Counted from the first letter of the stretch, positions 32,395 to 43,193 are shown. The stretch: 43,193 nucleotides of DNA from an uncultured Acetatifactor sp. (GCA_934394815.1 CAKRRD010000023.1:1-43193); one strand, 5' to 3'. Notes: generated by a model from the letters alone, not told the origin. Numbers and translations: made by a program.

Positions 32395-32733
32395 ATGAAC
32401 CGATTTGAACAGAAAAAAATATCTCCGGGACGCAGATTGATCTCATTGCTTCCCGTTCTGGCGTTTCTTTTATTGTTTTTACTATTCCTCCGGGGAATCG
32501 GTTCTGTCAACGAATCAACCCTGAGTAAGCAACAGGAAAGTCTGGAGACAGCATTAGAACGAAGTATTTCCCAATGCTATGCGGTAGAAGGCTGTTATCC
32601 ACCCTCATTAGAATATCTTGAGCAGCATTACGGTCTGTTATATGATGAGAAAAATTTTCTGATTGACTATGAATATTATGGAAGCAACCTTCTTCCGGAA
32701 GTAACTATACTTCGCAGGACCGGTGCACACTAA
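32395..32733 (+). CDS. Small pseudopilin-like membrane protein
   Basis: The 112-aa protein has a positively charged N-terminus (KKISPGRRL), a long hydrophobic helix (about 16-35), an amphipathic helix with heptad-like charge (about 40-58) and a short C-terminal domain with a Cys pair. Charged leader, hydrophobic alpha-1 and small head resemble minor pilins, although no clear G|xxxxE prepilin site is present. It lies 10 nt after the GspF gene. The role is inferred from context. Confidence 0.6.
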   Translation: MNRFEQKKISPGRRLISLLPVLAFLLLFLLFLRGIGSVNESTLSKQQESLETALERSISQCYAVEGCYPPSLEYLEQHYGLLYDEKNFLIDYEYYGSNLLPEVTILRRTGAH

Positions 32734-32749
32734 AGGAGTCTATAGATAC

Positions 32750-33247
32750 ATGAAACAGGAAAAACATTTTATTGTGGATATTTTGTTCGTTCTGGCATTA
32801 TTCGGTGTATTTGCCGTTTCTGCACTGACACTGGTAACCATCGGCGCAGATGTCTATCAGCATACTGTCACAGATATGAGTATCAATTATGAAAGCCGGA
32901 CCGCCGTATCCTATATCACAGAAAAGGTACGTCAGAACGACACAGCAGACAGAATCTTTCTGACAACACTGGAGGACGTTCCCGCTCTTTGCATCCTTTC
33001 CCGGATTGACGAAGATACCTATTGCACTTACCTTTACCTCTATGAGGGACATTTAAAAGAACTTTTCATGAAACAGGGAGCTTCTCTCGGGGGGCAGATT
33101 CTGCCAGCCGGAACAGACATTTTACAACTGAAAACCCTGTCAATGGATTATGTGGCCGGCAATCTGCTGCGTATCTGTCTGCAGCCGCCTTCCGGAGAGC
33201 AACATACCTTTTATATTAAGCTGCATTGTGAGAATGCCACAGAATAG
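32750..33247 (+). CDS. DUF4860-type pseudopilin-like protein
   Basis: The 165-aa protein starts at ATG 32750 with SD AAAGGAG (32732-32738), which overlaps the previous stop; a start 27 nt upstream is less likely. The N-terminal helix (HFIVDILFVLALFGVFAVSALTL, about 5-27) precedes a beta-rich domain. It matches the DUF4860 proteins seen next to GspF genes in Lachnospiraceae; that match is from memory, not a search. It is probably a minor pseudopilin-like component. Confidence 0.65.
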   Translation: MKQEKHFIVDILFVLALFGVFAVSALTLVTIGADVYQHTVTDMSINYESRTAVSYITEKVRQNDTADRIFLTTLEDVPALCILSRIDEDTYCTYLYLYEGHLKELFMKQGASLGGQILPAGTDILQLKTLSMDYVAGNLLRICLQPPSGEQHTFYIKLHCENATE

Positions 33248-33271
33248 AACCAGAAAGGATTTCAAACCCAT

Positions 33272-33724
33272 ATGAAACATTCCAGATCCAGTTTGTTCTT
33301 AATGGAAATGATTATAGCAATCCTCTTTTTTTCCCTTGCCAGTGCTGTATGTATCCAGTTGTTTGCCCAATCGCACCTTCTGGGTAAACAGACTGTGAAT
33401 CAGAATCATGCCGTCACCTGGACCCAGAATCTGGCTGATTCCTACCTGGCTATGGATGGAGATCTGGATGCTGTTCAGGAATTATTTGTTCCGTCCGAAG
33501 AAATCTCTGACAATACACTTCGTTTGTCCTTCGATAATAACTGGAATCTATGCTCTCCGGATACTTCTGCCTGCTTTCTGGCAGAGCTTACCCATACCCC
33601 TTCGGATGCATCCGGTATCATGAAAGCAGAAATCAGAGTATACGAAGCTGCTGCACCACAATCTCCCATTTATACACTGTCACTCCTTCATCACACAGCA
33701 CAAAGGAGGGGATCTAATGAGTAA
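33272..33724 (+). CDS. Prepilin-like protein
   Basis: The 150-aa protein starts KHSRSSLFLMEMIIAILFFSLA: a short basic leader followed by a hydrophobic helix with Glu at the fifth position after Leu-Phe, close to a type IV pilin N-terminus (FxxxE). The expected Gly before the cut is missing. A globular C-terminal domain follows. SD GAAAGGA. The end overlaps the next gene by 8 bp. It is likely an atypical pseudopilin of the module. Confidence 0.6.
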   Translation: MKHSRSSLFLMEMIIAILFFSLASAVCIQLFAQSHLLGKQTVNQNHAVTWTQNLADSYLAMDGDLDAVQELFVPSEEISDNTLRLSFDNNWNLCSPDTSACFLAELTHTPSDASGIMKAEIRVYEAAAPQSPIYTLSLLHHTAQRRGSNE

Positions 33725-34133
33725 TTCTTCAAAGAAAAAACAATTTGGTATGAATATCGGCTCTGCTTCTATTCTTCTGGTGTTCGTGATTTTGTGTCTG
33801 GTGTCCTTCGCAGTTCTTTCTATTGTCAGTGCTAATGCGGACAATAAACTCAGCGCCCGCGTTCTGGAACGTACCAGCGCCTATTACGCTGCCTGCAACC
33901 AGGCAGAGCAATCTCTGGCCGGTATGGATAACACGCTGCGACGTATCTACGCATCCTCTGACAGTGAAGATGCTTACTTTGCTTCTGTCGGCCACGGGAA
34001 ATCCTATGTGATTCCGATTTCCGATCTGCAATCCCTGCAGGTGACCATTGATATTCTATATCCCCAGACAGATGATGATTCCTTTTACCGCATCACGGCG
34101 TGGCAGATACTGAATACCGAAGAACTAAACTGA
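33717..34133 (+). CDS. Small membrane protein, last gene of the pseudopilus-like operon
   Basis: The 138-aa protein has a charged leader (SSKKKQFGMNIGS), a hydrophobic helix (about 16-38, SASILLVFVILCLVSFAVLSIV) and a helical stretch with AEQSLAGMDNTL, then a small C-terminal domain. The layout resembles PilX/GspK-like minor pilins. It overlaps the previous gene by 8 bp and ends 8 bp from the convergent chemoreceptor gene. No family is recognised. Confidence 0.6.
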   Translation: MSNSSKKKQFGMNIGSASILLVFVILCLVSFAVLSIVSANADNKLSARVLERTSAYYAACNQAEQSLAGMDNTLRRIYASSDSEDAYFASVGHGKSYVIPISDLQSLQVTIDILYPQTDDDSFYRITAWQILNTEELN

Positions 34134-34141
34134 TTTTCTTT

Positions 34142-35626
34142 TTATGCGTGATTCAGTTCTTCTACTGTTTCTGATAATTTGCGAATGTCCTCATTCAACT
34201 GTCGCAGATTGTCCAGATTGGTCTGATTCAATTCCAGGGTATTCTGTGCATTGGCAGTAACCTCTTCTGTCGATGCACTGATGGAACTTACGGAATCTAC
34301 CAGTGCTTTCTTGGATATCTGGATCTCTCCGATAGACTGCACGATTCTCTGGTAATCTGAGTCCATTGCCTCTGAAGTCTCTGTAATTCTGTCAAACAGT
34401 TTTCCGGTATCCTCTACCAACGTATTTTGTCTGGTAAATACCTCCGACAGCTGATTCATATCCCCGGTTACTTTTTGGGATTCCTCATTAATCCCCTGAA
34501 TTTCTTTGCGTATCCTCTCCAGTGACTCATTGGTCTGTTCGGAAAGATCTCTGATTTCTCCTGCCACCACTGCGAATCCCCGTCCTGCTTCCCCTGCTCG
34601 GGCTGCTTCTATGCTTGCATTTAAGGACAGAAGATTGGTCTGTCTGGAAATATTATCTATCAGTCCCACAATCTGATTGACATTATGGATTTTTTCCATG
34701 AGATCGTTCATTGCACCGGTAGTTGATGCAGATGTCTCCGCTGTCAGCTTTGCGGAAGTTCCCAGCTGCTTCACATTCTCTGTTCCACTTTGGATTGCAT
34801 CCAGCGTATCACCAAGGCTGCTATGAAATCCGTCAATAATCTCCTGAATCGAATCAATGTCACCGCTCATGGTATCGATATAGCGTATTTCTTCCTGTAT
34901 AGCTTCTGCCGTGGAATTTGTTCCCTCACATACCTGTTCCATCGCTTCTGTGGAAGATACCGAAGCATTGCGGAGAGCATCTGTTTTTGCGAGAATATTT
35001 TCGGAACTCTCCGCTGTATTTTCCGCTACCTTACGGATCTGTTCCAGTACTGCCTTACGTTTCTCCTGTGCTGCTTCTATTTCATTCATTCTTCTAAGTG
35101 TCATGCCGGCATCTATATAGCTGATCAGACTTCCATACAGTGCAATCAGAACTACCGCTGCCAGCTGGATCTCAATATCAATCATCGGAACCGACTCCAG
35201 TGTTCCTGTTGCTTTGGCATATCCCAGATATACAATATTACATGCCACAAAGCCAATGCTATAACATGTGGTATACTTCCATTTATGAAACAACGGAAAT
35301 ATCATCAGCATCGGTATCATGTACACGTAGGTCATGGTGGTGTTCCCCGTAAACAGAACAAAAATATACACCACAAAATAGCTGATGGGTAACAGATACC
35401 TTACCACTTCTGATTCCGGATTTTTCGTCTGAATCACCACATTTATGACTGCCGGAATCACCAATAATAACAAAAAGACAGCTGTGTATGTTCCGGTCCG
35501 GTTGCCCTTTATAAACTCTGCCAGATAGGCTACGCCAAGTACCAATACCAGGAAGCCATAGGCAATCAATACACACCTGTTTACTGTTCTTTTTTCTGTT
35601 AGTTTTCCCTGTCCATCAATGATCAT
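34142..35626 (-). CDS. Methyl-accepting chemotaxis-like protein with polytopic membrane sensor
   Basis: The 494-aa protein has about six membrane helices in the first ~185 residues, no periplasmic domain and no clear HAMP domain. A long coiled-coil signalling region follows, with the hairpin tip around [22 protein letters not shown], the conserved CheA/CheW contact region. I chose ATG 35626 over an overlapping GTG at 35635. A strong promoter lies upstream. No che genes are in the window. It may sense a membrane-linked signal such as lipid or proton-motive state. Confidence 0.88.
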   Translation of the reverse strand: MIIDGQGKLTEKRTVNRCVLIAYGFLVLVLGVAYLAEFIKGNRTGTYTAVFLLLLVIPAVINVVIQTKNPESEVVRYLLPISYFVVYIFVLFTGNTTMTYVYMIPMLMIFPLFHKWKYTTCYSIGFVACNIVYLGYAKATGTLESVPMIDIEIQLAAVVLIALYGSLISYIDAGMTLRRMNEIEAAQEKRKAVLEQIRKVAENTAESSENILAKTDALRNASVSSTEAMEQVCEGTNSTAEAIQEEIRYIDTMSGDIDSIQEIIDGFHSSLGDTLDAIQSGTENVKQLGTSAKLTAETSASTTGAMNDLMEKIHNVNQIVGLIDNISRQTNLLSLNASIEAARAGEAGRGFAVVAGEIRDLSEQTNESLERIRKEIQGINEESQKVTGDMNQLSEVFTRQNTLVEDTGKLFDRITETSEAMDSDYQRIVQSIGEIQISKKALVDSVSSISASTEEVTANAQNTLELNQTNLDNLRQLNEDIRKLSETVEELNHA

Positions 35627-35662
35627 TTTCCCCACCCCTTGTATCTTAATATTTCAGATATA

Positions 35663-35691
35663 ATTATCGCTTCTCATATGATATGTGTCAA
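35663..35691 (-). promoter_or_regulatory. SigA promoter of the chemoreceptor gene
   Basis: TTGACA (35686-35691), 17 nt, GATAAT (35663-35668) on the minus strand: a consensus -35 at ideal spacing. The gene is therefore expressed independently of rpoBC. Confidence 0.8.
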
Positions 35692-35709
35692 GTTTTTCCT
35701 CATCTTTAT

Positions 35710-35759
35710 AATAAACAGAAGAGACTTCCCGCACAACTGGGAAGTCTCTCCTGTTTATT
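35710..35759 (-). terminator. Long hairpin after rpoC
   Basis: A 21-bp stem with a single G-T pair (35739-35759 with 35710-35730; loop of 8 nt) starts 6 nt past the rpoC stop. It lacks a clean T-run beyond the stem (TTTATTATA at the end of the arm), but its length and position point to the rpoBC terminator. It ends 18 nt before the -35 of the chemoreceptor gene. Confidence 0.8.
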
Positions 35760-35765
35760 ACTTAT

Positions 35766-38700
35766 TTACTGGTTATCAGTGTCTGCTCCCACTTCCACAG
35801 TCTCTGCTTCTGCGGTTACATCCTTGTTCAGTTCTGCATCCTCCGCGTCCAGATCACTTCCGTCGCTCAGATTCAGTTCTGCATCGTCACCATACATGTC
35901 GCCACTGAAATCAATGGTTTCCACGGCATCGGTGCTCAGTCTGGTGTTACGATATCTCTTCATACCGGTTCCTACAGGAATCAGCTTACCGATGATAACG
36001 TTCTCCTTCAGACCGATCAGATTATCTACCTTACCTCTGATCGCAGCTTCCGTCAGGACCTTGGTGGTCTCTTGGAAGGATGCGGCAGACAGGAAGGATT
36101 CGGTTGCCAGTGCAGCTTTGGTGATACCCAGGATGATACGCTTACCTTCCGCAGGCTCTTTTCCTTCTGCAATCAGCTTTTCGTTCATTTCCTCGTAATC
36201 CAGAACATCTACCAGAGTTCCGGGCAGGAACTCGGTATCACCATTGTTCTCGATACGAACCTTCTTCAGCATCTGACGTACCAGGACTTCGATATGCTTA
36301 TCCGCGATATCTACACCCTGTAAACGGTATACACGCTGTACTTCACGAAGCATGTAATCCTGTACGGCACGGATTCCCTTGATCTTTAACAAATCGTGAG
36401 GGTTTACACTACCTTCGGTCAATTCATCACCGGCCTCCAGTACCTGTCCGTCCACCACTTTGATACGGGAACCGTAAGGGATCAGATATGCCTTGGATTC
36501 ACCGGTCTCTTCGTTGGTGATGACAACTTCACGCTTCTTCTTGGTATCACGGATCTCAGCCTTACCGCCAAACTCTGCAATGATTGCAAGTCCCTTCGGC
36601 TTTCTGGCCTCGAACAACTCCTCGACACGGGGAAGACCCTGTGTGATATCATCACCTGCGACACCACCACTATGGAAGGTTCTCATGGTCAGCTGGGTAC
36701 CGGGCTCACCGATAGACTGTGCAGCGATGATACCAACTGCCTCACCTACCTGTACGGCTTCACCGGTTGCCATGTTGGCACCGTAACATTTTGCACAGAT
36801 ACCAACGTGAGAACGGCAGGTCAGGATCGTACGGATCTTCACTTCCTCAATGGGCTCACCCTGTGCATTCACACCAACACTTAAGATCTTGGCTGCACGG
36901 CTGGGGGTGATCATGTGGTTGTGCTTAACGATCATGTTACCGTCTTTATCATAAATATCCTCACAGGAATATCTTCCTGTGATTCTGTCTTTCAGGCCTT
37001 CAATGGTCTCTTTACCATCCATGAATGCCTTGACTACCATACCAGGGATCTCAGCCTGACCCTCACAGCAGTCTACTTCACGGATAGAAAGCTCCTGAGA
37101 TACGTCAACCATTCGTCTGGTCAGATAACCGGAGTCTGCGGTACGCAGAGCGGTATCGGACATACCTTTTCGTGCACCATGTGCGGACATGAAGTATTCC
37201 AGTACGTCCAGACCTTCACGGAAGTTTGACTTAATGGGCAGTTCGATGGTTCTACCTGTAGTATCAGCCATCAGTCCACGCATACCTGCCAGCTGTTTGA
37301 TCTGCTGACTGGAACCACGCGCACCGGAGTCTGCCATCATGAAAATGTTGTTGTATTTATCCAGACCGGACAGCAGTACGTCGGTCAGCTCTTTATCGGT
37401 CTCGTTCCAGGTCTCTACAACGGCACGATAACGCTCTTCCTCGGTGATCAGACCACGTCTGAAGTTGCTTGCGATCTTGTCTACGGTAGCCTGTGCAGCT
37501 GCCAGCATTTCACCCTTCTTCTCAGGGACGGTCATATCGGAAATGGATACGGTCATAGCAGCTCGGGTAGAGTACTTGTAACCGATAGCCTTAACATCAT
37601 CCAGTACCTCTGCGGTCTTGGATGCTCCGTGGGTATTGATGACCTTCTCCAGGATCTGCTTCAACTGCTTCTTGCCTACGTGGAAGTCTACTTCCAGCTT
37701 CAGGAAGTTCTCGGGATCGCTTCTGTCTACGAATCCCAGATCCTGAGGCAGGATCTCATTGAAGATGAAACGTCCCAGAGTGGACTCTACCGTACCGGTA
37801 ATGGTCTCGCCCTCTGCATTTACCTTGTGCATACGCACATGGATGCGGGAATGTAAGGTCAGCGCCTGGTTCTCATATGCCAGGATTGCTTCGTTTACGC
37901 TCTTGAAATACTTACCTTCGCCAATCGCACCGGGTCTCTCCTGGGTCAGATAGTAGATACCAAGTACCATATCCTGGGAAGGAACGGCTACGGGTCCACC
38001 ATCGGAAGGCTTCAGTAAGTTGTTGGGAGACAGCAGCAGGAAACGACACTCTGCCTGTGCCTCCTGGGACAGAGGAAGATGTACAGCCATCTGGTCTCCA
38101 TCGAAGTCCGCGTTGAATGCGGTACATACCAGGGGATGCAGCTTGATTGCCTTACCTTCTACCAGGATCGGCTCAAATGCCTGAATGCCCAGTCTGTGCA
38201 GTGTCGGCGCACGGTTCAGCATAACAGGATGTTCCTTGATAACCTCTTCCAGCACATCCCATACCTGTGTATCCAGCTTTTCTACCAGCTTCTTCGCATT
38301 CTTGATGTTCTGGCTGATTCCCTTGGCTACCAGTTCTTTCATTACGAAAGGCTTGAACAGTTCGATTGCCATTTCCTTCGGCAAACCACACTGATAGATC
38401 TTCAGTTCCGGTCCAACGACGATAACAGAACGTCCGGAGTAGTCTACACGCTTACCTAACAGGTTCTGACGGAAACGACCGGTCTTACCCTTTAACATAT
38501 CGGACAGAGACTTCAGTGCTCTGTTACCGGGGCCGGTAACAGGACGTCCGCGTCTGCCGTTATCGATCAGAGCATCTACTGCTTCCTGCAGCATTCTCTT
38601 CTCGTTACGAACGATGATATCAGGAGCTCCCAGCTCTAACAGTCTCTTCAGACGGTTATTACGGTTGATGATCCTTCTGTACAGATCATTCAGGTCGGAG

Positions 38701-39476
38701 GTTGCAAAACGTCCGCCGTCCAGCTGTACCATGGGACGCAGATCGGGAGGAATGACCGGAACTACATCCATGATCATCCATTCGGGCTTATTGCCGGACT
38801 CGCGGAATGCTTCCACGACTTCCAGTCTCTTGATGATACGTGCACGCTTCTGACCGGAAGATTCCTTCAGACCAGTTTTCAGCTCTACTGCCTCTTTTTC
38901 CAGATCAATAGCCTGCAGCAGTTCTTTGATAGCCTCTGCCCCCATACCTACACGGAACTTGTTGCCCCAGGTCTCTCTTGCATCCTGATATTCCTTCTCG
39001 GACAGCACTGCCTTGTACTCAAGGTTCGTGGTTCCCGGATCCAGGACAATATAGGAAGCAAAGTACAGAACCTTCTCCAGGATTCTGGGAGACAGATCCA
39101 GGATCAGACCCATACGGCTGGGGATACCTTTGAAATACCAGATATGGGATACGGGAGCAGCAAGCTCGATGTGTCCCATACGCTCTCTACGCACGCTGGC
39201 CTTGGTAACTTCTACACCACAACGGTCGCAGACAACGCCTTTATATCTGATCTTTTTATATTTACCACAATGACATTCCCAGTCTTTGCTGGGTCCGAAG
39301 ATTCTCTCACAGAACAGACCGTCTCTTTCGGGTTTCAGTGTTCTATAGTTGATCGTCTCGGGCTTCAATACCTCGCCATGGGACCACTCCCGGATTTTCT
39401 CCGGGGAAGCTAATCCGATCTTGATGGCATCAAATGTCATAGGCTGATAGGTTGTTTCATTTTTTGTTTCTGACAT
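35766..39476 (-). CDS. rpoC: DNA-directed RNA polymerase subunit beta'
   Basis: The 1236-aa protein forms, with beta, the catalytic cleft of RNA polymerase. Visible features are the N-terminal zinc site ([20 protein letters not shown]), the Mg2+-binding NADFDGDQM loop, the trigger-loop region ([14 protein letters not shown]) and the second zinc-binding cysteines ([14 protein letters not shown]). I chose ATG 39476 (SD AAGGGAG) over a GTG 9 nt upstream. The C-terminus carries an acidic tail of ~45 residues ([13 protein letters not shown]...). It follows rpoB by 27 nt. Downstream is a terminator and the accessory region rather than ribosomal protein genes. Confidence 0.98.
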   Translation of the reverse strand: MSETKNETTYQPMTFDAIKIGLASPEKIREWSHGEVLKPETINYRTLKPERDGLFCERIFGPSKDWECHCGKYKKIRYKGVVCDRCGVEVTKASVRRERMGHIELAAPVSHIWYFKGIPSRMGLILDLSPRILEKVLYFASYIVLDPGTTNLEYKAVLSEKEYQDARETWGNKFRVGMGAEAIKELLQAIDLEKEAVELKTGLKESSGQKRARIIKRLEVVEAFRESGNKPEWMIMDVVPVIPPDLRPMVQLDGGRFATSDLNDLYRRIINRNNRLKRLLELGAPDIIVRNEKRMLQEAVDALIDNGRRGRPVTGPGNRALKSLSDMLKGKTGRFRQNLLGKRVDYSGRSVIVVGPELKIYQCGLPKEMAIELFKPFVMKELVAKGISQNIKNAKKLVEKLDTQVWDVLEEVIKEHPVMLNRAPTLHRLGIQAFEPILVEGKAIKLHPLVCTAFNADFDGDQMAVHLPLSQEAQAECRFLLLSPNNLLKPSDGGPVAVPSQDMVLGIYYLTQERPGAIGEGKYFKSVNEAILAYENQALTLHSRIHVRMHKVNAEGETITGTVESTLGRFIFNEILPQDLGFVDRSDPENFLKLEVDFHVGKKQLKQILEKVINTHGASKTAEVLDDVKAIGYKYSTRAAMTVSISDMTVPEKKGEMLAAAQATVDKIASNFRRGLITEEERYRAVVETWNETDKELTDVLLSGLDKYNNIFMMADSGARGSSQQIKQLAGMRGLMADTTGRTIELPIKSNFREGLDVLEYFMSAHGARKGMSDTALRTADSGYLTRRMVDVSQELSIREVDCCEGQAEIPGMVVKAFMDGKETIEGLKDRITGRYSCEDIYDKDGNMIVKHNHMITPSRAAKILSVGVNAQGEPIEEVKIRTILTCRSHVGICAKCYGANMATGEAVQVGEAVGIIAAQSIGEPGTQLTMRTFHSGGVAGDDITQGLPRVEELFEARKPKGLAIIAEFGGKAEIRDTKKKREVVITNEETGESKAYLIPYGSRIKVVDGQVLEAGDELTEGSVNPHDLLKIKGIRAVQDYMLREVQRVYRLQGVDIADKHIEVLVRQMLKKVRIENNGDTEFLPGTLVDVLDYEEMNEKLIAEGKEPAEGKRIILGITKAALATESFLSAASFQETTKVLTEAAIRGKVDNLIGLKENVIIGKLIPVGTGMKRYRNTRLSTDAVETIDFSGDMYGDDAELNLSDGSDLDAEDAELNKDVTAEAETVEVGADTDNQ

Positions 39477-39503
39477 TAATGGCACTCCCTTCTATACAAA
39501 GCA

Positions 39504-42500
39504 TTAAAATTCATCATCACTGCCGTCAAAGCTATCATCGGTGTAATCGTCGTCAACATAATCGTCGTCCTCAGAGTTCACCAGTTCACCATTGTCATCA
39601 AATTCCTGTGACTGATAGCCCATCTCGCCAAGGGAGCTCTTGTCGTAATCGTCATCGTACTTACGATCACCTTCCATCTCATAACGGTAATCGGTATCGC
39701 CGTAATCGACAGTCTCCATGATCTCAACCTCGGTCTGATCCTCACGCAGCACTCTGACATCCAGACCCAGTGCCTGCAGTTCCTTTAACAGAACCTTGAA
39801 GGACTCGGGGATACCGGGCTCAGGGATATTGTCTCCCTTGATGATTGCTTCGTAAGTCTTCACACGTCCGATCACATCATCGGACTTCACAGTCAGAATC
39901 TCCTGCAGGGTGTAGGATGCGCCATACGCCTCCAGAGCCCATACTTCCATCTCTCCGAAACGCTGGCCGCCGAACTGGGCTTTACCACCCAGAGGCTGCT
40001 GTGTTACCAGGGAGTACGGTCCGGTAGAACGCGCATGGATCTTATCATCTACCAGATGATGCAGTTTCAGGTAATGCATGTGTCCGATGGTTACCGGTCC
40101 GTCGAAATACTCACCGGTTCTACCGTCGCGCAGACGTACCTTACCATCTCTGGAAATAGGAACTCCCTTCCATACGGATCTGTGGTCTCTGTTCTCGGAC
40201 AGATACTGCATAACTTCGGGGAGAAGTTCCTCACCGTGCCTGCTGGTGAAGGTCTCTCCGGCCCAAGGCTTACCGTCTGCGGTAGTCTCCTGACCCTTTT
40301 CCTTCCACTCTGCACTTTCTGCATCGTCAAAAGGAAGGTTTACATAATCGTTGGCAAGATCCAACGTATCCATAATATCTTTCTCGTTTGCGCCATCGAA
40401 GACCGGTGTTGCCACGTTAAAGCCCAGTGCCTTGGCAGCCAGGGAAAGGTGGATCTCCAGAACCTGTCCGATATTCATACGGGAAGGCACACCCAGAGGA
40501 TTCAGCACGATATCCAGAGGACGTCCGTTGGGCAGATAAGGCATATCCTCTACGGGAAGCACGCGGGAAACAACACCCTTGTTACCATGACGGCCTGCCA
40601 TCTTATCACCTACGGAGATTTTTCTCTTCTGTGCAATGTAGATACGGACTGCCTGATTTACTCCGGGTGCCAGTTCATCACTGTTCTCACGGGTAAATAC
40701 CTTGGCATCCACTACAATACCATATTCACCATGAGGTACCTTTAAGGAGGTATCTCTTACTTCTCTTGCCTTCTCACCAAAGATGGCACGCAGCAGTCTC
40801 TCTTCTGCGGTCAGTTCGGTCTCTCCCTTGGGGGTAACCTTACCTACCAGAATATCACCGGCACGAACCTCTGCACCGATACGGATGATACCTCTGTCAT
40901 CCAGATCCTTCAGCGCATCATCACCGACACCGGGAACATCACGGGTGATCTCTTCCGGTCCCAGCTTGGTATCCCGGGCTTCTGCCTCATACTCTTCGAT
41001 ATGAACGGAAGTATATACATCATCACGTACCAGTCTCTCACTTAGCAGAACCGCATCCTCGTAGTTGTAACCTTCCCAGGTCATGAAACCGATCAGCGGG
41101 TTCTTGCCCAGTGCCAGCTCACCCTCAGAGGTGGAAGGACCGTCTGCGATGACCTGACCGGCTGCCACATGGTCGCCCTTGAATACGATGGGCTTCTGGT
41201 TGTAACAGTTGGACTGGTTACTGCGGGAGAACTTGGTCAGATGAATCTCTGCCTTCTCACCGTCATCGTAAGCAATACGAATGGTCTTGGAAGATACATA
41301 GGTAATGGTTCCGGGCTTCTTAGCCACTACGCAGACACCGGAGTCAACCGCTGTCTTCACTTCCATACCGGTACCTACTACAGGTGCCTCCGTGCTTAAC
41401 AGAGGTACGGCCTGACGCTGCATGTTGGATCCCATCAGCGCACGGTTCGCATCATCGTTCTGCAGGAAAGGAATCAGTGCGGTAGCCACAGAGAATACCA
41501 TTCTCGGGGATACATCCATGTAATCAAACATTTCCTTAGGATATTCCTGTGTCTCATCCAGATAACGTCCGGAAACAGATTTTCTCACGAAATGTCCCTC
41601 TGCATCCAGTGCTTCGTTTGCCTGTGCCACATGGTAATTATCCTCTTCGTCCGCAGTCATGTAGACTACTTCATCGGTAACGCGGGGGTTCTTAGGATCG
41701 GACTTGTCGATCTTGCGGTAAGGAGCCTCTACGAAACCATATTCATTAATTCTTGCATAGCTTGCAAGAGAGTTGATCAGACCGATGTTAGGACCTTCGG
41801 GTGTCTCGATAGGACACATTCTTCCGTAATGGGAGTAATGTACATCTCGAACCTCGAATCCGGCACGGTCTCTGGACAGACCACCGGGACCCAGTGCAGA
41901 CAGACGTCTCTTGTGGGTCAACTCACCCAGCGGATTATTCTGATCCATAAACTGAGACAGCTGGGAAGATCCGAAGAATTCCTTCACTGCTGCTGTTACC
42001 GGTTTAATATTGATCAGGGACTGCGGAGAAATCTCCTCAGCATCGTGGGTCGTCATACGTTCACGTACCACTCTCTCCATTCTGGACAGACCGATACGAT
42101 ACTGGTTCTGCAGCAGTTCGCCTACCGCACGGATACGTCTGTTGCCCAGATGGTCGATATCATCATCGTTGCCCAGACCGTACTCCAGATGCATATTATA
42201 GTTAATGGAAGCCAGGATGTCTTCCTTGGTAATGTGCTTGGGTACCAGTTCATGCACATTCTTCTTGATAGCTTCTGCCAGCTTCTCGGAATCGTCGCCG
42301 AACTCCTCCAGGATCTGTGCCAGAACCGGATAATATACCAGTTCATGGATACCGAAATCTCTGGGATTGCAGTCTACGTAATGCGTCAGATCCACCATCA
42401 GGTTGGACAGTACTTTTACGGTCCTCTCTTCGGTCTGAATATATACGAAAGGAACTGCACTGTTCTGGATGGTGTCTGCCAGTTCTGCAGTCACCTTGTC

Positions 42501-43193
42501 GCCTGCGGATGCGATTACTTCACCGGTGGAAGGATCTACCACATCTGCAGCCAGGATCTGGTGACGGATACGGTTCTTCAGAGCTAATTTCTTATTAAAT
42601 TTATATCTGCCGACTTTGGCTAAATCATATCTTCTGGGGTCGAAGAACATAGCGTTGATCAGACTCTCTGCACTCTCAACGCTTAAAGGCTCACCGGGAC
42701 GGATCTTTTTGTATAACTCTAACAGACCCTCCTGATAGTTCTCAGCAGTGTCCTTGGTAAAGCTTGCCTCGATCTTGGGCTCATCACCGAAAAGTTCGCG
42801 GATCTCGTCATTGGTACCGATGCCCAGTGCACGGATCAGCACAGTGATGGGAACCTTACGGGTTCTGTCCACACGTACATAGAAGACATCGTTGGAATCC
42901 GTCTCATACTCCAGCCATGCACCACGGTTCGGGATCACGGTGCAGGTAAAGAGCTTCTTACCGATCTTATCATGTCCGATTCCGTAATAAATGCCGGGAG
43001 AACGAACCAACTGGCTGACGATAACACGCTCTGCACCGTTGATTACGAAAGTACCGGTCTCGGTCATCAGCGGGAGATCACCCATGAAGATCTCGTGCTC
43101 ACTGATCTCTTCCTTTTCCTTGTTATAAAGGCGAACCTTAACCTTAAGAGGTGCTGCGAATGTAGCATCTCTCTCTTTACACTCTTCGATAGA
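39504..43193 (-). CDS. rpoB: DNA-directed RNA polymerase subunit beta (N-terminus outside the window)
   Basis: 1229 residues are visible, running in frame to the right edge; roughly the first 80-100 residues are missing, including the start codon. The rifampicin-binding cluster ([15 protein letters not shown]...[14 protein letters not shown]) carries the usual sensitive residues (Asp, His and Ser at positions matching E. coli 516, 526, 531). The active-site region [12 protein letters not shown] and the C-terminal [24 protein letters not shown] are intact. The C-terminus has an extended, strongly acidic tail rich in Asp (about 50 residues). Confidence 0.98.
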   Translation of the reverse strand, partial: SIEECKERDATFAAPLKVKVRLYNKEKEEISEHEIFMGDLPLMTETGTFVINGAERVIVSQLVRSPGIYYGIGHDKIGKKLFTCTVIPNRGAWLEYETDSNDVFYVRVDRTRKVPITVLIRALGIGTNDEIRELFGDEPKIEASFTKDTAENYQEGLLELYKKIRPGEPLSVESAESLINAMFFDPRRYDLAKVGRYKFNKKLALKNRIRHQILAADVVDPSTGEVIASAGDKVTAELADTIQNSAVPFVYIQTEERTVKVLSNLMVDLTHYVDCNPRDFGIHELVYYPVLAQILEEFGDDSEKLAEAIKKNVHELVPKHITKEDILASINYNMHLEYGLGNDDDIDHLGNRRIRAVGELLQNQYRIGLSRMERVVRERMTTHDAEEISPQSLINIKPVTAAVKEFFGSSQLSQFMDQNNPLGELTHKRRLSALGPGGLSRDRAGFEVRDVHYSHYGRMCPIETPEGPNIGLINSLASYARINEYGFVEAPYRKIDKSDPKNPRVTDEVVYMTADEEDNYHVAQANEALDAEGHFVRKSVSGRYLDETQEYPKEMFDYMDVSPRMVFSVATALIPFLQNDDANRALMGSNMQRQAVPLLSTEAPVVGTGMEVKTAVDSGVCVVAKKPGTITYVSSKTIRIAYDDGEKAEIHLTKFSRSNQSNCYNQKPIVFKGDHVAAGQVIADGPSTSEGELALGKNPLIGFMTWEGYNYEDAVLLSERLVRDDVYTSVHIEEYEAEARDTKLGPEEITRDVPGVGDDALKDLDDRGIIRIGAEVRAGDILVGKVTPKGETELTAEERLLRAIFGEKAREVRDTSLKVPHGEYGIVVDAKVFTRENSDELAPGVNQAVRIYIAQKRKISVGDKMAGRHGNKGVVSRVLPVEDMPYLPNGRPLDIVLNPLGVPSRMNIGQVLEIHLSLAAKALGFNVATPVFDGANEKDIMDTLDLANDYVNLPFDDAESAEWKEKGQETTADGKPWAGETFTSRHGEELLPEVMQYLSENRDHRSVWKGVPISRDGKVRLRDGRTGEYFDGPVTIGHMHYLKLHHLVDDKIHARSTGPYSLVTQQPLGGKAQFGGQRFGEMEVWALEAYGASYTLQEILTVKSDDVIGRVKTYEAIIKGDNIPEPGIPESFKVLLKELQALGLDVRVLREDQTEVEIMETVDYGDTDYRYEMEGDRKYDDDYDKSSLGEMGYQSQEFDDNGELVNSEDDDYVDDDYTDDSFDGSDDEF

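Noticed and set aside
34130..34165. Bidirectional terminator between the pseudopilus operon and chemoreceptor gene
   Set aside because: AACTGA and TCAGTT arms exist, but with a ~20-nt loop and arms inside coding sequence; too weak to call.
41870..41990. Rifampicin-resistance mutation in rpoB
   Set aside because: The cluster has the normal sensitive residues at the main resistance positions.
41592..42587. 331-codon plus-strand open frame inside rpoB
   Set aside because: It is the complement of conserved rpoB coding sequence; no RBS or family features.
1..43193. CRISPR array, insertion sequence, integrase or att site marking the island
   Set aside because: No spaced direct repeats of CRISPR type, no transposase or integrase motifs and no matching repeats at the rpoC and rpsL ends were seen.
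1..43193. tRNA or rRNA genes
   Set aside because: The intergenic spaces are short and none shows a cloverleaf or rRNA sequence.

Overview
The window looks like chromosomal DNA from a Gram-positive Clostridia member, most likely Lachnospiraceae. The family is inferred from protein style, strong AGGAGG-type ribosome binding sites, RpoB/RpoC with acidic tails and a DUF4860-type pseudopilin operon; no 16S gene is visible. At the right edge are rpoB (start beyond the window) and rpoC, both on the minus strand. At the left edge, also on the minus strand, are the first codons of rpsL (MPTFNQ...) behind a strong promoter of their own. In most Firmicutes rpsL follows rpoC almost directly. Here about 35.7 kb of accessory genes lies between them.

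From right to left: (1) 39504-43193 rpoB and 35766-39476 rpoC, followed by a 21-bp hairpin. (2) A HAMP-less chemoreceptor (34142-35626, minus). (3) A plus-strand module at 28375-34133: degenerate GGDEF membrane protein, ECF sigma factor, probable anti-sigma factor, transglutaminase lipoprotein, a GspF/PilC platform protein and four small pseudopilin-like membrane proteins. No assembly ATPase, prepilin peptidase or obvious major pilin is present. (4) A 363-bp divergent intergenic region with hairpins. (5) A minus-strand exopolysaccharide (EPS) gene chain (28011 down to 14531): Wzz/BY-kinase, PssD/PssE pair, alpha/beta-hydrolase, four further glycosyltransferases, Wzy-like polymerase, exported beta-helix protein, pyruvyl transferase, Wzx flippase and UDP-glucose dehydrogenase. 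(6) With no gap above about 30 bp, the chain runs on into a lasso-peptide-type RiPP cassette: CotH-like kinase, nucleotidyltransferase, B2 protease, asparagine-synthetase-like cyclase, HprK-like kinase, precursor peptide, intrinsic terminator, PqqD-like B1/RRE, ABC exporter and a second HprK-like kinase. (7) Facing this on the plus strand: an OmpR-type response regulator, a membrane-free histidine kinase and a second 58-aa precursor. That precursor has the same leader but a Gly/His/Pro-rich core with no ring acid in the usual place. (8) Further left on the minus strand: the priming polyprenyl-phosphate sugar transferase, a small membrane protein, rfbD, then rpsL.

The most notable system is the RiPP locus. 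It has two same-length precursors with matching leaders (WxQPxxxELNVxxTA) but very different cores, two HprK-like kinases plus a CotH-like kinase, a nucleotidyltransferase, its own two-component system and an apparent operon link to EPS synthesis. Precursor 1 fits a lasso peptide (Tyr1 to Glu9 ring). Precursor 2 does not, but it ends in Ser, the residue that paeninodin-type kinases phosphorylate. Assignments rest on motifs read by eye; no database search was run.
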